From: Actinomycetota bacterium
GTDB lineage: Bacteria; Actinomycetota; Thermoleophilia; Gaiellales; F1-60-MAGs149
Assembly: GCA_016870485.1 (NCBI GenBank)
Contig: VGBM01000002.1
Coordinates: 1 to 64,000 of the forward strand
Direction of reading: 5' to 3'
Length of the DNA stretch: 64,000 bases
Of the stretch, positions 23,495 through 34,571 are shown piece by piece (within the stretch, counting starts at the first letter, position 1; the number at the start of each line of letters is the position of its first letter). The translations under genes were made by a program, and so were the position numbers. Below the pieces are notes generated by a model. The model did not search any database, was not told the DNA's origin, and saw nothing but the letters and a program-made list of their open reading frames with translations.

Positions 23495-26331
23495 CACGGG
23501 CGCACCCGGCAGATCCCGGCGTAGCCGCAGAAGCGCGCGCAGACGGGGCCCTTCTCGCCGCCGCGCGGGTCGTGGCCGATCGCGCCGGCGCGGATCCGCT
23601 CGATCCGCTCCGCCGCCCGCGTGCGCGCCGCCTCGAGCGCCGCCTCGAAGTCCTCGTGCTCGAGCCGGTCGTCACGGCTGAGGCCCGCCGGCAGCACGTC
23701 GTCCTGGGAGGCGTCGACGATCCCGCGCACGGCGCCCTTGCGGATCGAGACGTAGAGGCCGCCGACCGGCTCCCGCCCGAGCACCTCGCGCAGGGCCAGC
23801 ATGTAGAGCGGCAGCTGCAGGCGCTCCTCCTCGAGGATCTTCGGGCCCGTGCTGATCGTGCTCGTCTTGTAGTCCACGACGACGGCGCGGGCGGTGAACG
23901 CCGGGTCGATGTCGATGCGGTCGATCTGGCCCGTCACGCGGGCCGGGCCGACGTCGAGGCCGCCGCGCGCGCCCCCGAACGGCACCTCGAACTCGGACGG
24001 CACGAGCGGGGCCTCGGCCCGCGCGGCGCGCCGCACGAGCCGGGCGAGGTCGCGCTGCAACGACCACGCCATCAGGCGCAGGGCGAGCGCGTCGCCCGGC
24101 CGGATCGGTGCGACGTCGCCGACGACCTCGTCGACGATGCGCCGGAGCTCGACGAGCGCCTCGTCGATCCGGTCGGCGGTGACCGCCGTGGAGCCGAGGC
24201 GCGCTGGCACCTCACGGTAGAAGCGCGCGAGCGCCTTGTGCGAGAGCGAGCCGACCGCGAGGCGGTCGTCGATCGGCCGATCGATCTCGCGCAGGCCGAG
24301 CTGGCGCTCGACGAACCACTTCGACGAGCAGTCCCCGAACAGCTCGAGCGCGGTCGCGTTGAAGCGCTCCGTCGCGGCCAGCTCGTCGAGGATGCGCACG
24401 TCGTCGAGCTGCAGGCGCCGGCGATGCACGGCGATCGCCCGCCGGATCGCCTGCGCGATGCCGGCCTCGCCGGCGAGCTGCAGGGCGCGCTCGCGGTCCG
24501 CGGACGCCATCAGCGCGATCGCCCGCGCCCGCTCCCGCGTCGTCGGCGCCTCCTCGAGGGGCAGGGTCGCGTCGCAGAAGCGGCGGCGCTGCGCCGCCGG
24601 CTCGCCCGCGGCGGCCATCAGGTCCTCCCAGATCGCCGGCGCGGGCGCGGTCCGCCCCTCGTCGTCGGCGGTCCGCCAGACGAGGACGAGCCGCTCGCGC
24701 GGCCGCGTCGCCGTGGCGTAGACGAGGTGCCGGGCCAGCTCGGCGCGGTCGGGCCCCTCGGCGAGGGGGTCGCCCGTCGGTGGCGCGCCGTACATCGGCT
24801 CCTCGAGCCCCACGGCGACCAGCACGTCGACGTCGGCCGTGCGCGCGGCGCGCGGATCGAGGACCGCCACGGCATGCTCGGGCGCGTCCGGCTCGCGCAC
24901 CAGCACCTGCCCGAGCAGGTCCCGCACCTCGTCGCGCCCGGGCGCGGGCCGCAGCTCCCCGAGCTCGGCGAGCGCGCGCAGGACGTCGGCGGCGAGGGCG
25001 GCGTCACGGCGCACGTCGGCATCGGCGGCCGGAGCGCTCGTGCCGTGCGCCCGGGCGAGCATCGCCCGCACCGCGGTCGCGGCCTCCTCGGCGGCGGCCC
25101 CGTCCCCACGCACCCCCGCCGGCAGGGCCAGGGCGCGGCGGACCGGGTCGCCGGCCTCCGCGAGGGCGGCCGTCAGGGTCGAGGTCGAACGCCGAAGCTG
25201 GCGCTCGCAGCGCTCGACGAGGTTCGCCGGGGCGCCGCTCCAGGGCGAGCGCAGCCAGACCAGCTTCGCGTCGTCGCCCGGGTGCGCGTCCCAGGCCAGC
25301 GCCAGGAGAGCCAGAAGCGCGCGCCCGAAGGGCGTGTGCTGCAGGGGCAGGCGTCGCGGGGCGGCAACGGCGATTCCGGCGTCCCGCAGCTCGCGCACGA
25401 GCCGCTCGCGCCCGTCCGCGCCGCGCGGTGCGACGACCGCGATCCGCTCGCCGGGCGTGCCGGCGCGCAGGGCGCGGGCCACCTCGACGAGCACCGCCTC
25501 GGCCTCCCCGCGCTCCCCCTCGACCTCCCAGACCGCGATCGCGTCCCCCTCGGGCGCCGGCCCGCGGGCGTCGGGGTCGGGCTCGCCGAGGCGCCGCTCG
25601 AGCCGTTCGAGGTCGTCGGCGCGCCCGAATCCTCCGGGGCGGAGCTCGCTGATCCCGGCGGAGCCGGCCAGCTCGGCGAGCCGCTCGACGGCGGGCTGCA
25701 GGACGGCGAAGGCAGGCCGGCCCGCCTCGTACGGCAGGCTCGCGACCGCGCCGGCGCGCTGCGCGACCACGTCGAGCAGCGCCTCCTGGGCGGCGCTGAG
25801 GTCCTCGAAGCCCTCCGCGAGGAGCCGCCGGCCGGCGGGCCAGGCCGCGACGTCGCCGCGGAGCGCCCGCACGGCCTCGAGGCGCATGCGGCCACGGTCG
25901 AGGGCGGGCTGCGCGTCGAGCGCCGCCCACCACGCCGCGTAGGCCTCCGCCAGGCGCTCATCGCCAAGCTCGCGGGCCTCCTCCGGGCCGATCAGGGACG
26001 AGCCGAGCCGCCCGAGGCGGGTCGCGAGCGCCTCCGACGCGGTCGGCAGCGCCCGGCGCAGGAGCAGCCGGCGGGCCGTGCCGCGCAGCACGGGCCGGAT
26101 GTCGCCGAGGTCCCGGAGGACGCGCTCGAAGAGATCGTCGAAGGTGGCGACGTCGGCGCCGACGAGCGCCGGGGCGCGGGCGAGGAGCTCGGCCTGGGTG
26201 CGCGCCTTCGCGGCCTGGTCGGGCACGACGAGGACCGCCGGCCGCCCGGCCGCGAGATCGGCGAGGTAGCGGGCGTGGAGCTCCGCGACCTTGCCCGCGT
26301 GGGCCGGTCCGATGATCAGCTCGAGGGCCAC
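23494..26331 (-). CDS. addB: AddB-like PD-(D/E)XK nuclease/inactivated helicase subunit
   Basis: This 945-residue partner has a degenerate Walker A (GPAHAGKVAEL, about 8-18) and a helicase-like body with weak motifs. The C-terminal nuclease shows SSKWFVERQLGLREI, GQIDRIDIDPAFTARAVVVDYKTS and LQLPLYMLAL. Four Cys (GDCSSKW, then CARFCGYAGIC at the end) fit the AddB iron-sulfur cluster that brackets the nuclease. Start ATG 26331; a ferredoxin gene ends 30 bases upstream on the same strand. The pair probably replaces RecBCD in break repair. Confidence 0.9.
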   Translation of the reverse strand: MALELIIGPAHAGKVAELHARYLADLAAGRPAVLVVPDQAAKARTQAELLARAPALVGADVATFDDLFERVLRDLGDIRPVLRGTARRLLLRRALPTASEALATRLGRLGSSLIGPEEARELGDERLAEAYAAWWAALDAQPALDRGRMRLEAVRALRGDVAAWPAGRRLLAEGFEDLSAAQEALLDVVAQRAGAVASLPYEAGRPAFAVLQPAVERLAELAGSAGISELRPGGFGRADDLERLERRLGEPDPDARGPAPEGDAIAVWEVEGERGEAEAVLVEVARALRAGTPGERIAVVAPRGADGRERLVRELRDAGIAVAAPRRLPLQHTPFGRALLALLALAWDAHPGDDAKLVWLRSPWSGAPANLVERCERQLRRSTSTLTAALAEAGDPVRRALALPAGVRGDGAAAEEAATAVRAMLARAHGTSAPAADADVRRDAALAADVLRALAELGELRPAPGRDEVRDLLGQVLVREPDAPEHAVAVLDPRAARTADVDVLVAVGLEEPMYGAPPTGDPLAEGPDRAELARHLVYATATRPRERLVLVWRTADDEGRTAPAPAIWEDLMAAAGEPAAQRRRFCDATLPLEEAPTTRERARAIALMASADRERALQLAGEAGIAQAIRRAIAVHRRRLQLDDVRILDELAATERFNATALELFGDCSSKWFVERQLGLREIDRPIDDRLAVGSLSHKALARFYREVPARLGSTAVTADRIDEALVELRRIVDEVVGDVAPIRPGDALALRLMAWSLQRDLARLVRRAARAEAPLVPSEFEVPFGGARGGLDVGPARVTGQIDRIDIDPAFTARAVVVDYKTSTISTGPKILEEERLQLPLYMLALREVLGREPVGGLYVSIRKGAVRGIVDASQDDVLPAGLSRDDRLEHEDFEAALEAARTRAAERIERIRAGAIGHDPRGGEKGPVCARFCGYAGICRVRP

Positions 26332-26361
26332 GGCGTTCCGTCGCGCCCCGGGGGCCGCGCC

Positions 26362-26661
26362 TTACGACAGGTGCTCGGGCGGCGAGGCCTCGACGCGCTC
26401 GGCCACGAGCTTGTTGATGGCGTCGACGCCCTCGCCGTAGGCGTAGTTGATCTTCGTGAACGTCTCCCACTTCACGGGGACGGCGTCCTCGGGGAAGATC
26501 GCCTCGACGGGGCACTCCGGCTCGCAGGCGCCGCAGTCGATGCACTCCTCGGGATCGATGACCAGCATGCGGTCCGTCTCGTGGATGCAGTCGACCGGGC
26601 AGACGTCGACACAGGAGCGGTCCTTCGTGTCGATGCAGGGCTCGGAGATGATGTACGTCAA
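26362..26661 (-). CDS. fdxA: Seven-iron ferredoxin, FdxA type
   Basis: This 99-residue protein has the two cluster motifs [18 protein letters not shown] and [17 protein letters not shown] that hold a 3Fe-4S and a 4Fe-4S cluster, with the long C-terminal tail of bacterial FdxA. It transfers electrons in the cytosol. The start is TTG 26661 with GGAGG 8 bases upstream. A TATGCT on the minus strand near 26691-26696 is a possible -10. It lies directly ahead of addB, whose nuclease also carries an Fe-S cluster; any functional link is speculative. Confidence 0.93.
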   Translation of the reverse strand: MTYIISEPCIDTKDRSCVDVCPVDCIHETDRMLVIDPEECIDCGACEPECPVEAIFPEDAVPVKWETFTKINYAYGEGVDAINKLVAERVEASPPEHLS

Positions 26662-26709
26662 GGCAGGGTCCTCCGGGTGGGCAAACGCCTGAGCAGCATA
26701 CCGGGCCGG

Positions 26710-27192
26710 TCAGCGCTCCGCGTCGTCCAGCGCGGCGAGCGCGGCGTCGATCCGGGCCTCGATCGCCGGGTCGGCCGCGGCGCCGGCGGGCGCAGCGCCG
26801 ACGGCCGCCGGGACGGGTGGCGAGCGGCGGCGCCAGAGCGCCACGGCGCCGATCAGGATCGCCATCCCTCCGACCACCGCGAGGAGCGGCACGAGCCACG
26901 CGACGAGCCCGAAGCCCTCCGCCGGCGGCGCGGCGAGCACGGCCGGCCCGAAGTCGGCCACGAGCGCGTCCTTGACCTCCTGCTCCGTCCAGCCGAGCTG
27001 GCGCCTCTCCTCGATGAAGGCGCGGATCCGGTCGGCGGCCGGGCTGTGCGACATGTCGAGGCGGCTCTGGCAGGTCGGGCACATCAGCTCCGACTCGATG
27101 TCCGACATCCGGAACTGCGGCTCGGCGGCCAGCGAGCCCGTCGGCGCGACGAGGGCGACGAGCAGGGCCAGCAGGGCGAGGCGCCGGATCAT
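26710..27192 (-). CDS. ccmH: Cytochrome c-type biogenesis protein CcmH
   Basis: This 160-residue protein has an N-terminal signal, the catalytic ESELMCPTCQS motif (CxxC thiol pair) near 34-44, and a membrane helix near residue 100-120 (LVAWLVPLLAVVGGMAIL). CcmH helps reduce apocytochrome thiols for heme attachment outside the membrane. It overlaps the upstream TlpA/ResA gene (ATGA), giving a two-gene module. No other ccm gene is in the window, so cytochrome c maturation is only partly represented. Confidence 0.88.
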   Translation of the reverse strand: MIRRLALLALLVALVAPTGSLAAEPQFRMSDIESELMCPTCQSRLDMSHSPAADRIRAFIEERRQLGWTEQEVKDALVADFGPAVLAAPPAEGFGLVAWLVPLLAVVGGMAILIGAVALWRRRSPPVPAAVGAAPAGAAADPAIEARIDAALAALDDAER

Positions 27193-27734
27193 CCGCCCGC
27201 CTGCGCCTTCGCGATCGCCGCGCGCAGCCCCTCTGCGGTGACCACGCCGGGGAACCACGCGACCGCACGGCCCTCGGGGTCGAGCACGAACGTCTCGGGG
27301 AACGCCCCCACCCCCCAGGCGCGCGCGACGGCGCCGCCCTCGTCGTAGACGAGGGGGTACGTCAGCCCGTAGGTCTCCGCGAACGCGCGTGCGTCCTCGC
27401 GCAGGTCCTGGGTGTCGATGCCAAGGAATACGACGCCCTGCGGCTCGCCGTCCGTGCGCCAGAGGTCCTCGATCAGCGGCGCCTCGTCCTTGCACGGGTC
27501 GCACCACGAGGCCCAGAAGTTGACCACCGCGACCGAGCCGCGCAGGTCGGCGCTCGAGACGGAGCCCGTGCCGTCGAGCGTCTCGAGGTCGAAGGCGGGC
27601 GCTGCGGGCCGCTCGCCGGCCGCCGCGCGGGCGGGGAAGCCGCGCGCATCCGACGAGCTGACGACCGCGCGCACGACGATCACGCCGAGGGCGAGCAGGG
27701 CGACCGCCACGCCGATGACGATGACGCGCTTCAC
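27189..27734 (-). CDS. TlpA/ResA/CcmG-type thiol-disulfide oxidoreductase
   Basis: This 181-residue thioredoxin-fold protein is anchored by an N-terminal helix (IVIGVAVALLALGVIVV). The active site WASWCDPCK is at about residues 73-81 and the cis-Pro loop is at FPETFVLD. It should keep cytochrome c thiols reduced outside the membrane, in step with the following CcmH. Translation begins at GTG 27734 and the stop overlaps ccmH. Confidence 0.9.
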   Translation of the reverse strand: MKRVIVIGVAVALLALGVIVVRAVVSSSDARGFPARAAAGERPAAPAFDLETLDGTGSVSSADLRGSVAVVNFWASWCDPCKDEAPLIEDLWRTDGEPQGVVFLGIDTQDLREDARAFAETYGLTYPLVYDEGGAVARAWGVGAFPETFVLDPEGRAVAWFPGVVTAEGLRAAIAKAQAGG

Positions 27735-27755
27735 TGCCCCGCAGTCTACGCGGGG

Positions 27756-28775
27756 CTAGTAGATCCGGACCGGCGTGCCGACGCCGACCTTCTCGAACAG
27801 CGCCTCCGCCTGGTGGATCAGCATGCGGATGCAGCCGTGCGAGGCGTAGCCGCCGATCGAGCCCGAGTCGGGCGTGCCGTGGATGCCGATGTCGTCGCGA
27901 TCGAGGCCCATCCAGCGCGTGCCGAGCGGGTTGCCCGGGCCGGGCGGGACCGGCTCCTCGTCCTTGGCCCAATCGGAGGCCGGCGGGTACCACCACGGGT
28001 TCTTCTGCATCCTCACGATCGTGAACGTGCCCGACGGCGTCGGGAAGGACGGCGCGCCGACGGCGATCCGGTACTGCTTCACGACCCGGGCCTTCCCCTT
28101 GATGGGCGCCCACAGGCGCAGGACCCGCTCGCCCTTCGAGACGGTGACCACGTAGCCGAGCTTGGCGAGGGTGGCATCCGTGTCGACCTCGACGAGCGGC
28201 AGCGTCGCCTGCTCGGGCCGCACCAACGGCTGGGCCAGGGCGCGCACGATCTGCTTCTCGATGCGCGCCTTCGACACCGTCATGCCCGGCTTCGGCCGGG
28301 TGATGGCGGGCTTCGGCTTGATGATCCACTGCGCCTCGCGACCCTTGTCATCGGCCATGCGCTGGATCCGCTCCGCGACCTCGGTGACCAGGCTCGCGCG
28401 GTACTTGACCGTGATGGGCGTGTTGCCGCCGTTCGGGCGCGCCATCGCCTCGGTCACCGCGGCGTCCGTGGCGTAGGTCGCGCCCAACTGCTCGCTCGTG
28501 ACCTTGAAGACGCGCCCCTCGACGCGGATCACGATTCTCTCGGCGAAGGCCGCGTTGACCTTGGCCACCGCGGCGGCCTGGTCGAGGCCGGAGATGTCGA
28601 CGCCGGCGACGAACGAACTCGGCGGCGCCACCGGCAGAGGGGCCGGGGCCGGGGCGGGCTCCGTCGTCGTGGGGACGGGCTCCTGCGCGAAGGCGCCGCC
28701 CGTGAAGGCGAGGAGCGCCGCGAGGACGAGCAGGGACGTGAGGGCGCGGCGAGGGGCGAGCATCGAAACCGACAT
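27756..28775 (-). CDS. L,D-transpeptidase (YkuD family)
   Basis: This secreted protein of about 339 residues has a signal peptide (SLLVLAALLAFTGGAFA) and a Pro/Thr linker. The N-terminal domain resembles the VanW-associated or DUF4 peptidoglycan-binding type (about 60-200). The YkuD domain holds HGTPDSGSIGGYASHGCIRM with the catalytic Cys in SHGCIRM. It makes 3-3 crosslinks in peptidoglycan. ATG 28775 is chosen because TAGTAT lies only 4 bases upstream, which suggests a leaderless mRNA. ATG 28763 is an alternative. Start sites beyond 28775 have no support. Confidence 0.9.
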   Translation of the reverse strand: MSVSMLAPRRALTSLLVLAALLAFTGGAFAQEPVPTTTEPAPAPAPLPVAPPSSFVAGVDISGLDQAAAVAKVNAAFAERIVIRVEGRVFKVTSEQLGATYATDAAVTEAMARPNGGNTPITVKYRASLVTEVAERIQRMADDKGREAQWIIKPKPAITRPKPGMTVSKARIEKQIVRALAQPLVRPEQATLPLVEVDTDATLAKLGYVVTVSKGERVLRLWAPIKGKARVVKQYRIAVGAPSFPTPSGTFTIVRMQKNPWWYPPASDWAKDEEPVPPGPGNPLGTRWMGLDRDDIGIHGTPDSGSIGGYASHGCIRMLIHQAEALFEKVGVGTPVRIY

Positions 28776-28779
28776 TTTG

Positions 28780-28785
28780 ATACTA
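28780..28785 (-). promoter_or_regulatory. Candidate -10 element of the L,D-transpeptidase
   Basis: TAGTAT on the minus strand ends 4 bases before ATG 28775, so transcription should begin at or within the start codon. The surrounding DNA is AT-rich for this genome. No convincing -35 was found. Confidence 0.4.
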
Positions 28786-28839
28786 CGCCGGGTTTTCCTG
28801 CCCGGATGCACGTGTGTGCGGGACCGCTACCCTGAGACC

Positions 28840-29064
28840 GTGAGCACCTCGATCGACCCCGACGCCGCGGACCTCGAGCTCGCCGTCCAGCTGCAGACCG
28901 AGCTCGCGATCGCCAAGGCCGAGCGCGAGGCGGCCGCGGCGCGCGCCTCCGCCCTGCGCCGTGCGCGGCTGCGCTTCGTCCTGATCGTGCTGATCCTCGC
29001 CGCGATCGCGGGCACCCTGATCTACCTCACGCTGACGACGCTGCGCGACGCCTTCGGGGCCTGA
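28840..29064 (+). CDS. Small coiled-coil, single-helix membrane protein
   Basis: This 74-residue protein starts at GTG 28840. Residues 8-50 form an Ala/Glu/Arg-rich helix (ELAVQLQTELAIAKAEREAAAARASALRRARL) and residues 52-68 are hydrophobic (FVLIVLILAAIAGTLIYL). Family not recognised. The layout is that of a small inner-membrane protein with a cytoplasmic coil. It is divergent from the L,D-transpeptidase. Confidence 0.65.
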   Translation: MSTSIDPDAADLELAVQLQTELAIAKAEREAAAARASALRRARLRFVLIVLILAAIAGTLIYLTLTTLRDAFGA

Positions 29065-29100
29065 CGGGTCGCGCGGCCCGATCGGGCTACGCTGCCGCGG

Positions 29101-29649
29101 ATGGCCCGTCGCAACGCCTCCCTCAAGCCGCACCTCAACCAGATCCGCACGTGGGTCGGCGAGGGCGTGACCGATATCTGGATCGCGCACCAGCTCGGCT
29201 CGACCCCGGCCTCGATCGCGGCGTTCCGCCGCCAGCACGGGCTGACCCGCTCGGGCGGCGAGGCGGCTCCGATCGAGCCCGCCGTGGCCGCCGCCGGCGT
29301 CGCCACGGCGGCACCCCTCGGCGACCAGGACACCGCGGCCGAGGCGGCCGACGCGGTCGCGCCGGAGGCCGGCGACGACGCCGCTGCCGACGACGCGGCC
29401 GAGGACGGCGCGGACGGCGCCCCCGCCAAGCGCCGCCGGCGCGGTCGGCGCGGCGGCCGCGGACGCGGGCGCGGCAAGCAGGCGCTGACGGCGCGCGTCG
29501 AGCACGCAGACGGCGAGCTCGTGGTGCGGATCGACGCGGCCACCCTGCCGGGCGCCGCCGCCGAGGCGTGGACGCAGGCCGAGACGGCCGCGCTGACGGT
29601 GACGGAGGCCGGGCTGCAGCTCGCGCCCGAGCCGCCGGCCGGCGACTAG
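29101..29649 (+). CDS. HTH-like protein with acidic linker and Arg/Gly tract
   Basis: This 182-residue protein is not a recognised family. The first 50 residues look like a helix-turn-helix (IRTWVGEGVTDIWIAHQLGSTPASIAAFRRQHGL). The middle is acidic and Ala-rich. Residues near 105-125 are [15 protein letters not shown]-like, a nucleic-acid-binding tract. The C-terminal part ends in a short beta-rich segment (LTARVEHADGELVVRIDAATLP). DNA or RNA binding is likely; target unknown. The stop shares CTAG with the next convergent gene. Confidence 0.7.
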   Translation: MARRNASLKPHLNQIRTWVGEGVTDIWIAHQLGSTPASIAAFRRQHGLTRSGGEAAPIEPAVAAAGVATAAPLGDQDTAAEAADAVAPEAGDDAAADDAAEDGADGAPAKRRRRGRRGGRGRGRGKQALTARVEHADGELVVRIDAATLPGAAAEAWTQAETAALTVTEAGLQLAPEPPAGD

Positions 29650-29966
29650 CGGCGGGCGTCGCGCGCCGAGCGCGCGAGGCGGGCGCAGGCCTGGTCGACG
29701 AGGATCGTCGCGGTGCGCGGCGCGGGCCCCGGCGCGGCCGCATCACGGGCCACGTCGGAGGCCCAGCGGTCGGCGTCGCGCCAGGCGGCGGCGAGGTCGG
29801 CGAGGTCGTAGCTCTGGCCGACGCGGCGCACCAGCTCGCCGTGAACGGCCGCGGAGGCGCGCTCGAAGGCGGCGAGGCCGCGCGCGTCGAGGCCCGCGCG
29901 CACCCGTCGGACCGCCCGCGGCGCCTCCGCCCAGGCCTGCAGGGCCACCTCGGTCTTCGGGTCCAT
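29646..29966 (-). CDS. Hypothetical helical protein, downstream of DUF501
   Basis: This 106-residue cytosolic protein starts at ATG 29966, overlapping the DUF501 stop (ATGA). It is alpha-helical and Ala/Arg-rich (ALQAWAEAPRAVRRVRAGLDARGLAAFERASAAVHGELVRRVGQSYDLADLAAAWRDAD). Its function is unknown. Coupling to DUF501 suggests a related role, and the stop shares CTAG with the gene on the other strand. Confidence 0.7.
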   Translation of the reverse strand: MDPKTEVALQAWAEAPRAVRRVRAGLDARGLAAFERASAAVHGELVRRVGQSYDLADLAAAWRDADRWASDVARDAAAPGPAPRTATILVDQACARLARSARDARR

Positions 29967-30430
29967 CACGCGCCCTCCATGCAGCAGGCCGTCGGGATCC
30001 CGCCGGCCTCCCGCAGGACGTCGTCGCCCGCCGGGTGCGGCGGGGCGGCGAGGGCGAACGCCACGTGGGCGTGCAGGCACTTGACCGCGCGCGGGGCGCG
30101 CACGCCGCCGATCCCGAGTCCCTGCTCGGGCCGGAGCGCCCGGTGGCGCTCCATCGCGCGGTCGAACGCCACGGCGAGCGTCGGGTCCTCGTCGAGGCGC
30201 CGCTCGAGCGCGCGCACGCCGCCCGTGCCCTCGAGGCGCGACACGGCCTTCACGAGGCCCGGGCAGGACAGCCAGAAGGCCGTCGGGAAGGGCTCGCCGT
30301 CGGGCCCCCGCTCGGGCTGCTCCACCACCACCGGCCAGCCGGCTGCGCAGCGGCAGGCCACGCGCACGGGCGGGATCGGGGCACGGCCGAGCTGCCGCTC
30401 CAGCCGGGCGAGGTCCTGGTCGTCGACCAC
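29966..30430 (-). CDS. DUF501 domain protein
   Basis: This 154-residue protein matches DUF501 (PF04417). It shows LERQLGRAPIPPVRVACRCAAGWPVVVEQPERGPDGEPFPTAFWLSCPGLVKAVSRLE in its first half, then REQGLGIGG-like and VKCLHAHVAFALA segments. Conserved Cys and His residues suggest metal binding. In actinobacteria this gene is typically placed with ftsB, eno and ppx, as here. The role is unknown. It starts at GTG 30430, divergent from ftsB with 51 bases between. Confidence 0.88.
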   Translation of the reverse strand: MVDDQDLARLERQLGRAPIPPVRVACRCAAGWPVVVEQPERGPDGEPFPTAFWLSCPGLVKAVSRLEGTGGVRALERRLDEDPTLAVAFDRAMERHRALRPEQGLGIGGVRAPRAVKCLHAHVAFALAAPPHPAGDDVLREAGGIPTACCMEGA

Positions 30431-30481
30431 CCCCGAAGCGTACGCGGGAGGAGCGCCCCGCCGCGCGGCGAAGGGGGCACC

Positions 30482-30733
30482 GTGCGGCGGCTCATCGTGA
30501 TCGGCATCGTGGTGCTCCTGGCCGTCCTGTTCGTGCAGCCGATCCGCGGCTACCGCGCCGCCCAGGAGGAGCTCGACCGGGCGCGCGTGCAGCTGCGCGA
30601 AGCCCGCGAGGCCAAGCAGCGCGCCGTCGAGGAGCGCGACGCGCTCGGCACCCGCGAGATGCTGGTCCGCGAGGCGCGCCGCCGCGGCTACATCTTCCCC
30701 GGCGAGACGCCCTTCTCGGTCGGCGAGCGCTAG
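30482..30733 (+). CDS. ftsB: FtsB/DivIC septum formation initiator
   Basis: This 83-residue bitopic protein has a membrane helix near residues 4-20 (LIVIGIVVLLAVLFVQPI), a coiled coil near 25-60, and the conserved end MLVREARRRGYIFPGETPF. It belongs to the divisome subcomplex with FtsQ and FtsL at the septum. GTG 30482 is preceded by AAGGGGG. Its stop shares CTAG with the convergent deacetylase gene. Synteny with eno and DUF501 supports the call. Confidence 0.9.
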   Translation: MRRLIVIGIVVLLAVLFVQPIRGYRAAQEELDRARVQLREAREAKQRAVEERDALGTREMLVREARRRGYIFPGETPFSVGER

Positions 30734-32115
30734 CCGGCCTGCGGCTCGGTGGCGGCACCCGCGGAGGCGCCCTCGTTCGGGCCGCCCGGGAAGTCGCCCA
30801 TCCCCCACCGCTCGAGGTCGGCGGGGTCCTGCTCGTCGAGCCAGCGGGCCAGCGTGATCATGTTCACGCAGGCCACCTCGGGGCGGCCGCACTGGTCGCG
30901 CACGGTGCGCTCAAGCGCGTCCATGTACGCGCCCTTGTTCCAGTTCGCGAAGTGCGAGCCGGTGATGAACGGGGCCCGGTTGCCGGCGTGCAGCTTGCTG
31001 ATCGCGTTCATGTAGCTCTTGTGGGTGAGCTCCTCGAACTCGTCCGCCTGCGCCTGCGTCTCCGCCTGCCCATGGTTGACGTAGAAGTTGTAGTCCATCG
31101 CCATCACCGGGTACTGGGAGCCGACGCGGTCGATCGTGGGCAGTGAAAGGTTCCAGAGGCCCTGCTGCCGCGCCGGCCAGACCGCGAAGATGCCGGGCTG
31201 GCTGGCGTCGTACTCGCGGCCCATCTCCGCCATCGCCGCGTAGACGGCCTCCTTGTCGCCGGCCAGGCACGGCGTGCGGCCGCCGTGGAAGTCCTCGCGC
31301 GTGTAGATCGGCTCCAGCGGACGCTTGAGCTCGTTGGTCCCGGTCGGGTCGAGCATCAGGGTCTCCCACTGGCTCTCCTCGGAGATCCAGTCGTCCTTGG
31401 TCCAGGCGTCGGCCTGCTCGCAGATGTGGGAGACGTAGTGCGAGCCGATCTCGTGGCCGAGGGCGCGGGCGCGGTTGAAGTCGGCGACGTTGTCGCGCAG
31501 GTTCTCGGCCGCCGACTTCGGGCCGGCCAGCTCGGCGTAGCCGCCGAGGTTGGAGAAGCCGGGCTCGAAGCCGCCGGGCGGCTGGTACGTCGTCGCGTGC
31601 TCGGGCAGCAGCATGTAGATGCCGCTGACGAAGAAGGTGAAGCGCGCCCCGGTCTCCTCCGCGACGCCGAGCCAGCGGTCGTACATGCGGTAGTCGGCGG
31701 CGCCGTCGAACGAGACGACCACGAACTGCGGCGGGCGGCCGTTGGCCTGCGCGGTGTCGATCGCGGCCTGGGCGCGCGCCGACGGCTCCCAGTCGGGCAG
31801 GATCTCCGCGGGCGCCTCCGGCGGCGCGCCGGCATCGTCGCCCCCGCCCGCAGCGGCCTCCGCGGCCGCCGTCTCCGCCCCGTCCGTGGCGGCCGGGACG
31901 GCGTCGCCGTCGCCCTCCGCGATGGCCGCCGCCTCCGCCACGGGCTCGCCCGATCCGGGTGCCGTCGGCTGCTTGGGCCAGGCGATTGCGACGCCCGCGA
32001 TGGTCAGCGAGGCACCGAGGACGAGCAGCAGCACGATCCGGCGTCGGCGGATCGCGGCGTCACGGCGGTGCTTGCGGTAGCGGGCGCGGGGCCGGGGATT
32101 GCGGGTGGTAGCCAT
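30730..32115 (-). CDS. Polysaccharide deacetylase-family protein, membrane-anchored
   Basis: This 461-residue protein has a basic N-terminus, a membrane helix (IVLLLVLGASLTIAGVAIAW) near 27-46 and an Ala/Glu/Gly linker to about 120. A NodB-like domain follows: VVVSFDGAADYRMYDRWL, FTFFVSGIYML and the His motif GHEIGSHYVSH near 215. The first motif reads SFDGA rather than TFDD, so the metal set may be altered. Targets could be cell-wall polysaccharide or peptidoglycan. It lies downstream of eno on the same strand, with about 100 bases between, and starts at ATG 32115. Confidence 0.8.
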   Translation of the reverse strand: MATTRNPRPRARYRKHRRDAAIRRRRIVLLLVLGASLTIAGVAIAWPKQPTAPGSGEPVAEAAAIAEGDGDAVPAATDGAETAAAEAAAGGGDDAGAPPEAPAEILPDWEPSARAQAAIDTAQANGRPPQFVVVSFDGAADYRMYDRWLGVAEETGARFTFFVSGIYMLLPEHATTYQPPGGFEPGFSNLGGYAELAGPKSAAENLRDNVADFNRARALGHEIGSHYVSHICEQADAWTKDDWISEESQWETLMLDPTGTNELKRPLEPIYTREDFHGGRTPCLAGDKEAVYAAMAEMGREYDASQPGIFAVWPARQQGLWNLSLPTIDRVGSQYPVMAMDYNFYVNHGQAETQAQADEFEELTHKSYMNAISKLHAGNRAPFITGSHFANWNKGAYMDALERTVRDQCGRPEVACVNMITLARWLDEQDPADLERWGMGDFPGGPNEGASAGAATEPQAG

Positions 32116-32213
32116 GGCGGCTGCGGGAAACCCGTGCGGAGTCCCGCCCCTCAGTACGACCGGTGCGGGCCCGTTTCCTGCCCCGCGCGGGGCGCCGGCT
32201 CACCCCGCGGCGC

Positions 32214-34570
<2,357 letters not shown>

Positions 34571-34571
34571 G

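Noticed and set aside
32180-32193. GCCCCGCGCGGGGC as a terminator after enolase
   Set aside because: It is a perfect palindrome with almost no loop and no T-rich tail, and could be ordinary GC-rich sequence.
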